From contig CAJXVF010000124.1 in NCBI GenBank assembly GCA_913060845.1, forward strand, positions 1 to 6,779: a stretch of 6,779 bases of DNA, written 5' to 3'. This stretch comes from an uncultured Alphaproteobacteria bacterium (lineage in GTDB: Bacteria; Pseudomonadota; Alphaproteobacteria; Bin95). The notes beneath the pieces are model-generated. The model did no database searches. It was not told the origin of the DNA and worked only from the letters and a program-made list of their open reading frames with translations. Within the stretch, counting starts at the first letter, position 1; the number at the start of each line of letters is the position of its first letter. Position numbers and translations under genes: made by a program. Below are positions 1 to 6,348 of this stretch, piece after piece.

Positions 1-47
1 GAGATGTAGAGAGGTCTCGTGGGCTCGGAGATGTGTATAAGAGACAG
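1..47 (+). other. Nextera/Illumina sequencing adapter left on contig end (artefact)
   Basis: This stretch is library-preparation DNA, not genome. Bases 29-47 read AGATGTGTATAAGAGACAG, the 19-base Tn5 mosaic end used in Nextera kits. Bases 14-28 are the read-2 specific part that precedes it (GTCTCGTGGGCTCGG). Bases 6-13 (GTAGAGAG) sit exactly where the i7 index belongs, and as I remember the kit list they are the reverse complement of index N707 (CTCTCTAC). Bases 1-5 (GAGAT) fit the 3' end of the P7 primer. The order P7 end, index, read-2 adapter and insert is intact, so the contig was extended through an untrimmed adapter. Genomic sequence begins at 48. Confidence 0.96.
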
Positions 48-128
48 GGCACGACCCGTAATTTGGCGGACCGCCGGTTTGATCTTTACCAAGTCCGCTG
101 GTCCAAACGGGCAATGCGCGGTTTGTAG
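48..128 (+). CDS. Possible C-terminal fragment of an unidentified protein, 5' end lost at contig edge
   Basis: From the first genomic base an open frame runs 26 codons to a TAG at 126-128. The translation ends RFDLYQVRWSKRAMRGL, rich in basic and aromatic residues, and it reads like a natural protein tail; G or C is common at third positions. The stop lies ten bases from the stop of the converging molybdoenzyme gene, a normal tail-to-tail spacing. I do not recognise the family. The piece is so short that an open frame could occur by chance, so existence is uncertain and no function can be given. If it is real, the molybdoenzyme gene on the other strand has no same-strand gene directly downstream. 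Confidence 0.35.
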   Translation, partial: GTTRNLADRRFDLYQVRWSKRAMRGL

Positions 129-138
129 CGCTCCTTTA

Positions 139-2433
139 TCAGGCTGAACGCGCTGCTTGGATCGCCTGCCAGATCGTTTCTGGCGTGGCGGGCCCGTCCC
201 ATCCTTCGACGCCAAGCGGCTTCAATGCGTCCAAAATCGCCAGCGTTACGGCAGGGTAACCCGCAATGGCACCCGCTTCCCCGCAGCCTTTCACACCCAG
301 CGGATTTGTCGTGCAGGGCGTTGGGCTGAAATCCAGGGTGAAGCTTGGTAGGTCATCCGCGCGTGGCATTGCGTAGTCCATGAATGACCCTGCGAGCAGT
401 TGCCCATCTTCATCATAGACTGCGTGCTCCAATAGCGCTTGGCCCACACCTTGAGCGATGGCACCGTGTACTTGCCCGGACGCGACCATTGGATTGACCA
501 GCACGCCATAATCATCGACCGCCGTATAATTCACCAGGCGAACGACGCCGGTATCCTGGTCCACCGTCACCTCTGCTGCATGGGCGCCGCAAGGGTATGT
601 CATCGCTTCCCGAGTGAAAGCGTGGAAGGTATCGAGCGGCGTTCCAGCCTCCAGCGCCGCTTTCGCAACATCGAGAATGCCGATGCTGCGGTCCGTACCG
701 GCGACAGTGAATTGGCCCTCAGAAAATGTGATGTCCGTCGCTGCTGCTTCCAGCATATCCGCCGCAACGATCTTGCCTTTGGCCTCAATCTCCTCAGACG
801 CGCGCCAGATGGCGGTGCCCGCCATATATGTCGCGCGGGAACTGCCGTGACCGCCGCCATTGATGATCGCGTCCGTATCGCCGTGGCGCATGGTGACGAC
901 ATCACTCGGCACGCCCAACCGCTCGGCGACCAATTGTGGAAACGTCGTCTCATGGCCTTGGCCAATGGTCTGAGTGCCTGTGATCAGATCAACGCCACCA
1001 TCCGCGCGAAACAGAATCTCAACGTTTTCATCAGGCACCCCGCCCGTCGCCTTGATGTGGTTTGCAATGCCGAAGCCCCGCAACAATGGTGCCGCTGTTG
1101 CGGATTTTCTAGCAGGCAATCCGCCATAATCCGCAGCCTTCAGTGCGGCTTCAAACGCTTTGGGGAAATCACCACTGTCCACAGTCCCGCCAAGCGGATT
1201 GGCGGCAGGCATGGCAGATGGAGCAATCAGGTTTTTACGGCGGAGGTCCATAGCGTCCATGCCAAGCTTGGCGGCAGCCGCATCAATCACCCGCTCAATG
1301 ATGTTGTTCATCTCGCCAAAACCGGGCCCGCGCGTCACCCCAATTGGTGCAGTATTCGTGACAACGGATTGTACTCTCAGACCGACATTCGGAATGACGT
1401 AAAGCGTGCCTGGAAGATGCGCATACTGATTAGTTTGTACCCCGCCCGCACTACCCGCCATATAGGCGCCAAGATTGGCAACACTGTCGATTGTAAGTGC
1501 CGCGAACCGCCCGTCCGGCATGACGGCGAGCGACGCTTCCGCCCAATGATCACGCGCCTGATGATCCGCCAGAAAGACTTCGCTCCGGCTGGCGATCCAC
1601 TTAACGGGACGCCCTGCCCGCCTGGCTGCCCAAAGCAACAAAGCCTGCTCAACATAGGCGAAATTCTTAGCACCAAATCCACCGCCAACGTCTGGCGCCA
1701 ACCAGCGCACAGCCTCTCGCCCAACGCCGAGCGCCGTCGCGATATGGTCCCTGTTGATATGAATATTCTGGCTGGAGACATGCAGCGTGTAACGACCCGT
1801 CCCAGCGTCAAAAACACCAACCCCGCCGCGCGGCTCCATTGGGTTGGTGACGATGCGATGGTTCATCAGGCTGATTGATACAGTGCTGGCGCCTGCCGCC
1901 TCCGCACGTTCAAGTGCAGCCTGATCGCCATGCCGCCAGTCCATGCACAGATTGCCCGGAATATCGGTGGAAATTTCTACCGCACTGGCCAACAGTGCCG
2001 CACGGCCATCGGTTACGGCAGGCAAAGTTTCGTATGAGGCAGCCACAGCTTCTGCCGCATCCAAAGCCTGAGTTTTCGTCTCCGCAATGACCATCGCGAT
2101 GGGTTCGCCGACGAAGCGAACAGTATGTTCAGCCAGTAGAGGCTGCGCATCCCACGCCAGCGGTTCATCGGTGACTGTATTTGCCGTCACGAACGGGACG
2201 AGCGGCTTTAAGCCGTCAGCGGCGGCATCTCCTGCTGTCAGAACGGCCAGCACGCCAGGCATTGCTTTGGCAGCAGTTGTATCGATTTCGCTGATACGGG
2301 CATGGGCGTGGGGACTGCGCACGAAGGCAGCGTGGGACAAGCCATCGAACGCCATGTCATCCAGATATGCGCCAGCACCAGTGACGAAGCGTTGATCTTC
2401 ATGGCGTTTAGGGGCGTCGCCAATACGGCTCAT
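139..2433 (-). CDS. Xanthine dehydrogenase/CO dehydrogenase-family molybdopterin-binding (large) subunit
   Basis: A 764-residue protein with the usual length and order of a CoxL/XDH large subunit: an a/b hammerhead domain (about 20-130), then two molybdopterin-binding domains (about 150-390 and 410-735). Visible cofactor motifs are GGGFGAK at 250-256, GQGHE at 491-495 and GVKGCGEAG at 713-721, whose Glu719 matches the catalytic base of molybdenum hydroxylases. The family hydroxylates carbon next to nitrogen or carbonyl groups, or oxidises CO, using a Mo cofactor; the substrate here is unknown. The active-site loop reads VTRGPGFGE (366-374), unlike form I CoxL (AYxCSFR) or form II (AYRGAGR), so CO oxidation is unlikely. 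There is no signal peptide, so it should be cytoplasmic. I chose the ATG at 2433 because GGGAGAG lies six bases upstream; an in-frame GTG at 2448 would overlap that site. The FAD and 2Fe-2S partner subunits are not visible in the window. Confidence 0.93.
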   Translation of the reverse strand: MSRIGDAPKRHEDQRFVTGAGAYLDDMAFDGLSHAAFVRSPHAHARISEIDTTAAKAMPGVLAVLTAGDAAADGLKPLVPFVTANTVTDEPLAWDAQPLLAEHTVRFVGEPIAMVIAETKTQALDAAEAVAASYETLPAVTDGRAALLASAVEISTDIPGNLCMDWRHGDQAALERAEAAGASTVSISLMNHRIVTNPMEPRGGVGVFDAGTGRYTLHVSSQNIHINRDHIATALGVGREAVRWLAPDVGGGFGAKNFAYVEQALLLWAARRAGRPVKWIASRSEVFLADHQARDHWAEASLAVMPDGRFAALTIDSVANLGAYMAGSAGGVQTNQYAHLPGTLYVIPNVGLRVQSVVTNTAPIGVTRGPGFGEMNNIIERVIDAAAAKLGMDAMDLRRKNLIAPSAMPAANPLGGTVDSGDFPKAFEAALKAADYGGLPARKSATAAPLLRGFGIANHIKATGGVPDENVEILFRADGGVDLITGTQTIGQGHETTFPQLVAERLGVPSDVVTMRHGDTDAIINGGGHGSSRATYMAGTAIWRASEEIEAKGKIVAADMLEAAATDITFSEGQFTVAGTDRSIGILDVAKAALEAGTPLDTFHAFTREAMTYPCGAHAAEVTVDQDTGVVRLVNYTAVDDYGVLVNPMVASGQVHGAIAQGVGQALLEHAVYDEDGQLLAGSFMDYAMPRADDLPSFTLDFSPTPCTTNPLGVKGCGEAGAIAGYPAVTLAILDALKPLGVEGWDGPATPETIWQAIQAARSA

Positions 2434-2439
2434 GACAGT

Positions 2440-2446
2440 CTCTCCC
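2440..2446 (-). promoter_or_regulatory. Ribosome binding site of the molybdoenzyme gene
   Basis: GGGAGAG on the minus strand, six bases before the ATG at 2433. It decides the start: the alternative GTG at 2446-2448 overlaps the site and has no comparable purine run before it. Confidence 0.7.
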
Positions 2447-2490
2447 ACAAACCTGCATCGACATTAGAGCAACGCGCCGCAACGCATTCT

Positions 2491-2529
2491 CCTCGCTCCC
2501 CAACGGGGGGAGAGGGACAGGGTGAGGGG
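2491..2529 (+). repeat. Left arm of REP/BIME-like inverted repeat
   Basis: This 39-base GC-rich unit is nearly identical, in reverse complement, to 2632-2669, with two mismatched or unpaired places. The arm is itself a hairpin: CCTCGCTCCCC (2491-2501) can pair with GGGGGGAGAGG (2505-2515) across an AAC loop, with one mismatch and one G-U pair. The flank CAGGGTGAGGGG (2518-2529) lies outside the hairpin. Units of the general form CCCTCACCC..CCCTCTCCCC are familiar as dispersed repeats in many proteobacterial genomes. There is no T-run after the stem, so a simple intrinsic terminator is unlikely. Confidence 0.85.
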
Positions 2530-2539
2530 AGTGCCATTC

Positions 2540-2571
2540 CCAGAACGAAGCGTTTGGCCAGAACAAAGCGT
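2540..2571 (+). repeat. Tandem direct repeat, two 14-base copies with 18-base period
   Basis: CCAGAACGAAGCGT (2540-2553) is followed by CCAGAACAAAGCGT (2558-2571), 13 of 14 bases identical, with TTGG between them. A weaker copy occurs in inverse orientation at 2610-2623 (11 of 14 against the first copy), so the sequence next to each hairpin arm also takes part in the inverted symmetry. It could be internal sequence of the dispersed element or a binding site for a regulator of the divergent genes; the sequence does not decide. Confidence 0.6.
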
Positions 2572-2631
2572 ATTAATAATGGGAGAACGACCACAGTTTG
2601 CTGCTCGAACCGTTTCGGTCTGGCTAAGGCC

Positions 2632-2669
2632 CCCCTCACCCTCCCCTCTCCCCCCGTTGGGGGGCGAGG
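2632..2669 (-). repeat. Right arm of REP/BIME-like inverted repeat
   Basis: Reverse-complement partner of 2491-2529, separated from it by 102 bases. Its own hairpin is stronger: CCCCTCTCCCCCC (2643-2655) pairs with 2659-2671 over a GTT loop, 12 of 13 positions matched. A transcript starting in the spacer towards the thiolase-like gene would carry this hairpin in its leader. No T-run follows on either strand. Confidence 0.85.
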
Positions 2670-2807
2670 GGACCTGGAAACAGAAGGCGGTGCCAATGAT
2701 TTAGCACCATCACTCATTTCTATACGCAATCACTCTACTCCCACTGCAGACCGACGAAGCTTCAATCAACCGCGCCGCCATGGCAACATGATGCAGAGAG
2801 TGAATTC

Positions 2808-2814
2808 TAAAGGA
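2808..2814 (+). promoter_or_regulatory. Ribosome binding site of the thiolase-like gene
   Basis: TAAAGGA, followed by six T and GAAG, then ATG at 2825. Spacing from the end of AAGGA to the ATG is ten bases, somewhat long. The in-frame TTG at 2819 would have only four bases and would add just two residues, so ATG is preferred. Confidence 0.6.
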
Positions 2815-2824
2815 TTTTTTGAAG

Positions 2825-4363
2825 ATGGATGAAAGCCGTATTCCAATCATGGTCGGCGCTGGCCAGATCACGCAGCGCGAAGACGACCCCAAACAGGCGC
2901 TGGCACCGATTGACCTGATCGCCGCATCCGCCCGCGCCGCCGCTGAGGACAGCGAGGCTGGCACAACGCTGCTCTCATCCCTCGACACCATCGTGCAGCT
3001 GCGTGCGTTCGCGGATACCAGTTGGCGGTTTAGGTCTCCATTTGGCGGCCCTAGCAATCCGCCAAAGTCACTGGCGAACCGTATTGGTGCGGATAACGCC
3101 AAGCGCCTGATCTACACCTATGCAGGCGGAAACATGCCGCAATGGTCGATCAACCGCCTCTCCGAAATGGTGACGCGGGGTGAGGTTGAGACTGCCATGG
3201 TGATCGGCGGCGAGGCCCTTTCGACCCAGAAAACCGCCCAGCGCGCCGGTATTGATCTGGACTGGAATGAGGATGCTGGCGGCGAGCCCGAGACCTGGGG
3301 TGTCGGCACACAAGGCTGGAATGACGTTGAAGAACGCCACCGCATGGCGGGCGCAATCTTCGCCTATCCATTGTTCGAAACCGCAATCCGAGGCCACAAG
3401 GGCCGCACGATTGATGAGCACGCCCAGGCCATAGGTCGCCTGTTCGAAGGCTTCGCCAAAGCCGCTGCCGCTAACCCCTTAGCGGATCGGCGGGATGGCT
3501 TCACCGCAGAACAAATCGCGACGCCAAGCGCCACAAACCCATATATCGGCTTCCCCTACACTAAGCTGATGAACGCCAACGCCTATATCGACCAGTCCGC
3601 CGCCGTTATCCTGACCAGCGTCGCCAAGGCGAAGGCGCTGGGTATTCCGGAAAGCCGCTGGGTCTACCTGCATGGCACAGCGGATGCCTACGATCACTGG
3701 TATATCAGTGACCGCAAGAACTTCCATTCGTCTCCCGCCATGCGCATCGTGGCTGAGGAAACGTTTGAGATGGCGGGCATGGGCCTGGATGATCTAACGT
3801 TCCTGGACCTCTATAGCTGCTTCCCAAGTGCTGTTGAAATCGCCTGCCAGGAAATGGGCATCGCCGAAGATGATGCGCGCGGGCTGACGGTAACCGGCGG
3901 GCTTCCCTACTTTGGCGGCCCCGGCAACAATTACGTCACCCATTCCATTGCTGAGATGATGCAGAAGGTCCGCTCCAAGCCCGGCAGCTACGGCATGATT
4001 ACGGCCAACGGCAATTACGTGACCAAGCAGTCCGCCGGAATCTATTCCACCACCCCGACGGAGAAGACCTTCAAGCCGAAGGACCCCAAGGTCTATCAGG
4101 CTAAGATCGACGCCGATAAAGGCCCGGCGACGACAGAGGCGCCATCGGGCAAAGCAACCATCGAGACCTATGAGGTCATGCACGACCGCAAAGGCCCAAG
4201 CTATGCGATCCTGTTCGGTCGTCAGCCTAACGGAACCCGGTTCATTGCCAACACACCAGATGATCCAGCACTTTTGGAGGAAATGACCAAGCGGGATTAC
4301 CTTGGTGCAGAGGGTGTTGTCGCGACGAATGACGACGGCATTGCCATCTTCAAACCGGCTTAA
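2825..4363 (+). CDS. Thiolase-like protein (TLP1/SCP2-thiolase-like) with extra C-terminal domain; catalytic residues absent
   Basis: This 512-residue protein opens with IPIMVGAGQ, typical of proteins annotated as acetyl-CoA acetyltransferases of the SCP2-thiolase-like group. The thiolase fold spans about residues 5-415. From about 420 to the end there is an extra domain (IETYEVMHDRKG..., RFIANTPDD, YLGAEGVV) matching the added C-terminal domain of type 1 thiolase-like proteins. All four catalytic loops look degenerate: the nucleophile loop is YTYAGGNMPQ (97-106) without Cys, the NEAF/HDCF loop is YSCF (330-333), GHP is GGP (364-366), and CxG is ANG (394-396). From memory, the mycobacterial TLP1 relative was reported to lack normal thiolase activity. 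An acyl-CoA-binding role or a different C-C bond reaction is therefore more likely than classical thiolysis; this is inference. It is the first gene of an operon with the acyl-CoA dehydrogenase ten bases downstream, and is probably cytoplasmic. Confidence 0.92.
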   Translation: MDESRIPIMVGAGQITQREDDPKQALAPIDLIAASARAAAEDSEAGTTLLSSLDTIVQLRAFADTSWRFRSPFGGPSNPPKSLANRIGADNAKRLIYTYAGGNMPQWSINRLSEMVTRGEVETAMVIGGEALSTQKTAQRAGIDLDWNEDAGGEPETWGVGTQGWNDVEERHRMAGAIFAYPLFETAIRGHKGRTIDEHAQAIGRLFEGFAKAAAANPLADRRDGFTAEQIATPSATNPYIGFPYTKLMNANAYIDQSAAVILTSVAKAKALGIPESRWVYLHGTADAYDHWYISDRKNFHSSPAMRIVAEETFEMAGMGLDDLTFLDLYSCFPSAVEIACQEMGIAEDDARGLTVTGGLPYFGGPGNNYVTHSIAEMMQKVRSKPGSYGMITANGNYVTKQSAGIYSTTPTEKTFKPKDPKVYQAKIDADKGPATTEAPSGKATIETYEVMHDRKGPSYAILFGRQPNGTRFIANTPDDPALLEEMTKRDYLGAEGVVATNDDGIAIFKPA

Positions 4364-4365
4364 GG
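4362..4365 (+). promoter_or_regulatory. Ribosome binding site overlapping the upstream stop codon
   Basis: AAGG overlaps the TAA stop (4361-4363) of the thiolase-like gene and lies eight bases before the ATG at 4374. This fixes the dehydrogenase start at 4374 rather than at an upstream in-frame GTG inside the thiolase-like gene, and it suggests coupled translation. Confidence 0.55.
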
Positions 4366-4373
4366 CGCACTCC

Positions 4374-5606
4374 ATGGATTTCGCCCACCCGCCCGAAACT
4401 CAAGCGCTGATCGACCAGCTTGAAGCCTTCATGGCAGCAGAAATCCTGCCGCGCGCCCGGCCTTGGCGAGAGGCAGGGCTAGCAGGCGAATATCCACCGT
4501 TCATTGGAGAAATTCAGGCGGGGGCGAAAGCGGCAGGCTTGTGGAATCTCGCGATCCCAAACCTGCCCGACGATGCGCCTGGAACACGGCTGACAAACAG
4601 TCAGTTCGCGCCTTTGGCGGAAATCATGGGTCGGGTTATGGGCGCATCAAAAGCGTTCAATTGCCATCCGCCTGATGTGCCGAACATGATCATGCTGGCG
4701 GACGCCGCCACGCCCGATCAGCGCCGCGCATTCCTGGGCCCGTTGTTGGAAGGCCAGACCCAATCCGCCTTCGCCATGACGGAACCAGCGGTCGCATCCT
4801 CCGACGCCGGTAATATCGCAACCACCATCCGGCGCGACGGCGGGGAATACGTAATTTCAGGGCGGAAATGGTACATTTCCGGCGGTAAAGCGGCTGATGT
4901 GCATTTGGTCATGGGCGTTACAGACCCCGATGCGCGCGCCGGTCGTCGCCAGAGCGTTATTATCGTGCCAGCGAACGCGCCCGGCATCCGCATCATCCGG
5001 CCATCAACCTTCCTAGGCTTTGTGGAGCCCGGCGCTGGCGCATATGAAATTGCGTATGAAGATGTCCGCGTTCCAGCAGCAAACCTACTCGGTAGCGAAG
5101 GCGATGGCTTCCGGCTTGGCCAGGTGCGCCTTGGCCCCGCTCGTGTGCATCACTGTATGCGCGCCATCGGTCATTGCGAGACGTTGATTGAGCTGATGTT
5201 GCAGCGCGCCCAAGAACGCCGTGCTTTCGGGCAGGCCATCGCTGAATATGATTCGATCCAGCACATGATCGCCCGCTCCCGCATGGAGTTAAATCAGGCG
5301 CGTTTGCTGACTTGGAAATGTGCCTGGGCGCTTGATCAGTCCGACTGGAAGGCCGCCCGCCAGGATGTCTCCATCATCAAAGTCGCTGTGACGGAGACGT
5401 ATCAGCGGATTGCTGACCGCGCGATCCAAGTATTCGGCGCTATGGGCGGCGGCGCGGATACGCCTATCGCTGACGCGTTCGCGTGGGCCAGAGCGCTACG
5501 TATTTTCGACGGGCCAGACGAAGTGCATCTTCGCCAGATTTACCGGTTTGAGCCAAAGCCTGAAGGCCTGCTGAAAGACTCGCCGCACATCATGCCGCAA
5601 GAGTAA
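4374..5606 (+). CDS. Acyl-CoA dehydrogenase family protein (ACAD10/11-like)
   Basis: A flavoprotein of 410 residues that should introduce the alpha-beta double bond into an acyl-CoA and pass electrons to ETF. It has the full three-domain ACAD layout: N-terminal helices (1 to about 125), a beta middle domain with the FAD-contact motif AMTEPAVASSD (134-144) and KWYIS (165-169), and a C-terminal helical bundle with RRAFG (282-286) and QVFGAMGG (352-359). The end of the domain reads RIFDGPDEVH (376-385). The DGPDEVH signature is typical of the ACAD10/11 branch, with Asp379 where medium-chain enzymes have the catalytic Glu of YEGT. The mammalian N-terminal kinase-like part is absent, as in many bacterial members. 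The start is ATG 4374, with AAGG (4362-4365) eight bases upstream, inside the stop of the preceding gene, which suggests translational coupling. The substrate cannot be read from the sequence. Confidence 0.95.
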   Translation: MDFAHPPETQALIDQLEAFMAAEILPRARPWREAGLAGEYPPFIGEIQAGAKAAGLWNLAIPNLPDDAPGTRLTNSQFAPLAEIMGRVMGASKAFNCHPPDVPNMIMLADAATPDQRRAFLGPLLEGQTQSAFAMTEPAVASSDAGNIATTIRRDGGEYVISGRKWYISGGKAADVHLVMGVTDPDARAGRRQSVIIVPANAPGIRIIRPSTFLGFVEPGAGAYEIAYEDVRVPAANLLGSEGDGFRLGQVRLGPARVHHCMRAIGHCETLIELMLQRAQERRAFGQAIAEYDSIQHMIARSRMELNQARLLTWKCAWALDQSDWKAARQDVSIIKVAVTETYQRIADRAIQVFGAMGGGADTPIADAFAWARALRIFDGPDEVHLRQIYRFEPKPEGLLKDSPHIMPQE

Positions 5607-5609
5607 TCC

Positions 5610-6344
5610 TCAGCGGACAAGCTTGAAGTAGAGCCAATCCGGGAACAGGCCTGCGAGACGGAATCGCCTGGCGAAGGCGGGCGGGAAACTGGTGCGGAAA
5701 CGCGTGCCCTGCATTGCTTTAAACACATAGTTCGCCGCCTCATCCGGCGTCATCAGATGCGGCATGTCGAAATCATTCTTATCCGTTAGTCGGGTCTTGA
5801 TGAAGCCAGGGTTCATGAGCTGCACATTGAAATCCGGCGCTGGTAGATCAACCCGAATACATTCCGCCAAACTGGCCGCACCGGCTTTGCTGGCCGCATA
5901 TCCAATGGCACCCGGTAGACCGCCAAACGCAGCGAGCGAGCCGACAATGACGATATGCCCGTTACCCTGCCTAACCAATGCCGGAACCGCTTCGCCCATC
6001 ACCCTGGCTGCACCCGTGAAGTTAATATCGCACATGGCCTCGACAGCATCTGCGTCCCAATCCTGGGCACTGGTGGGCTCATAAACACCGGCGTTGTAGA
6101 TCACGCCATCCAGCCTCGGGAGGGTCTCGAACGCAGCCGCAACGCTGTCCGTATCCCGCGCGTCCAAAGGTGCCACGACTGTATCGCCACCAATTTCCGC
6201 CGCGAGGTCTTGCAGGCGGTCCTCACTGCGGGCGGAGAGGCACAGTCTTGCGCCAGCGCCTGCCAGTTTCAGCGCCAGCGAACGGCCAAGGCCTTCTGAT
6301 GCGCCAACGAGCCAATAGGTTTTGCCTGCAAATAACGCCGCCAT
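5610..6344 (-). CDS. Short-chain dehydrogenase/reductase (SDR family)
   Basis: A 244-residue classical-type SDR, a normal length for the family. Visible features are the dinucleotide-binding motif VGASEGLG (13-20), with Val in place of the usual first Thr, an acidic D61 in the adenine-ring region, YNAG (83-86), Asn108, Ser136 in IVIVGS, and the catalytic Y149-A-A-S-K153. PGFIKTRL follows the active site, as usual. Arg39 after the second strand would favour NADPH, a weak inference. The start is ATG 6344, where GGAGGAA (6352-6358) lies seven bases upstream; an in-frame upstream start would run deep into the preceding gene. Four bases separate it from the stop of the DUF3833 gene, so the two form an operon. 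Its stop is three bases from the stop of the converging acyl-CoA dehydrogenase. The substrate is unknown; the DUF3833 neighbour hints at a lipid-related role. Confidence 0.93.
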   Translation of the reverse strand: MAALFAGKTYWLVGASEGLGRSLALKLAGAGARLCLSARSEDRLQDLAAEIGGDTVVAPLDARDTDSVAAAFETLPRLDGVIYNAGVYEPTSAQDWDADAVEAMCDINFTGAARVMGEAVPALVRQGNGHIVIVGSLAAFGGLPGAIGYAASKAGAASLAECIRVDLPAPDFNVQLMNPGFIKTRLTDKNDFDMPHLMTPDEAANYVFKAMQGTRFRTSFPPAFARRFRLAGLFPDWLYFKLVR

Positions 6345-6348
6345 GGGT

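Larger units (their letters stand above)
2434..2824. other. Divergent intergenic region carrying an inverted hairpin-repeat pair
   Basis: This 391-base stretch separates the molybdoenzyme gene (leftward) from the thiolase-like/acyl-CoA dehydrogenase operon (rightward), so both promoters should lie here. Open frames through it come from the GC-rich repeats and show no family resemblance. Its contents are a left hairpin repeat (2491-2529), a spacer with an 18-base-period tandem repeat (2540-2571), an AT-rich patch (TATTAATAAT, 2571-2580) and a right inverted hairpin repeat (2632-2669). Bases 2672-2807 show no clear structure. No promoter could be called with confidence. Confidence 0.85.

Noticed and set aside
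29..47. Tn5/IS50 mosaic-end-like sequence as a natural transposon end
   Set aside because: It is embedded in the complete Nextera adapter and index, so it is a library artefact, not a mobile element.
439..1878. Long + strand open frame of 479 codons opposite the molybdoenzyme gene
   Set aside because: It is a shadow of the GC-rich minus-strand gene; its translation has no recognisable family or domain pattern, while the opposite strand has complete conserved motifs.
2491..2529. Hairpin as an intrinsic terminator
   Set aside because: Neither hairpin arm is followed by a T-run on either strand, and both lie upstream of genes rather than after them.
2554..2580. Possible + strand promoter: TTGGCC, 15 bases, AATAAT
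   Set aside because: The -10 matches five of six bases but the spacing is short and the -35 is weak; AT-rich patches in such a region match by chance.
2430..2729. Short open frames on both strands of the intergenic region
   Set aside because: The translations consist of Pro/Gly/Arg-rich sequence produced by the hairpin repeats, with no family resemblance.
2819..2824. TTG start for the thiolase-like gene, two codons upstream
   Set aside because: It lies only four bases after AAGGA and is a rare start; the ATG at 2825 begins the family-like N-terminus.
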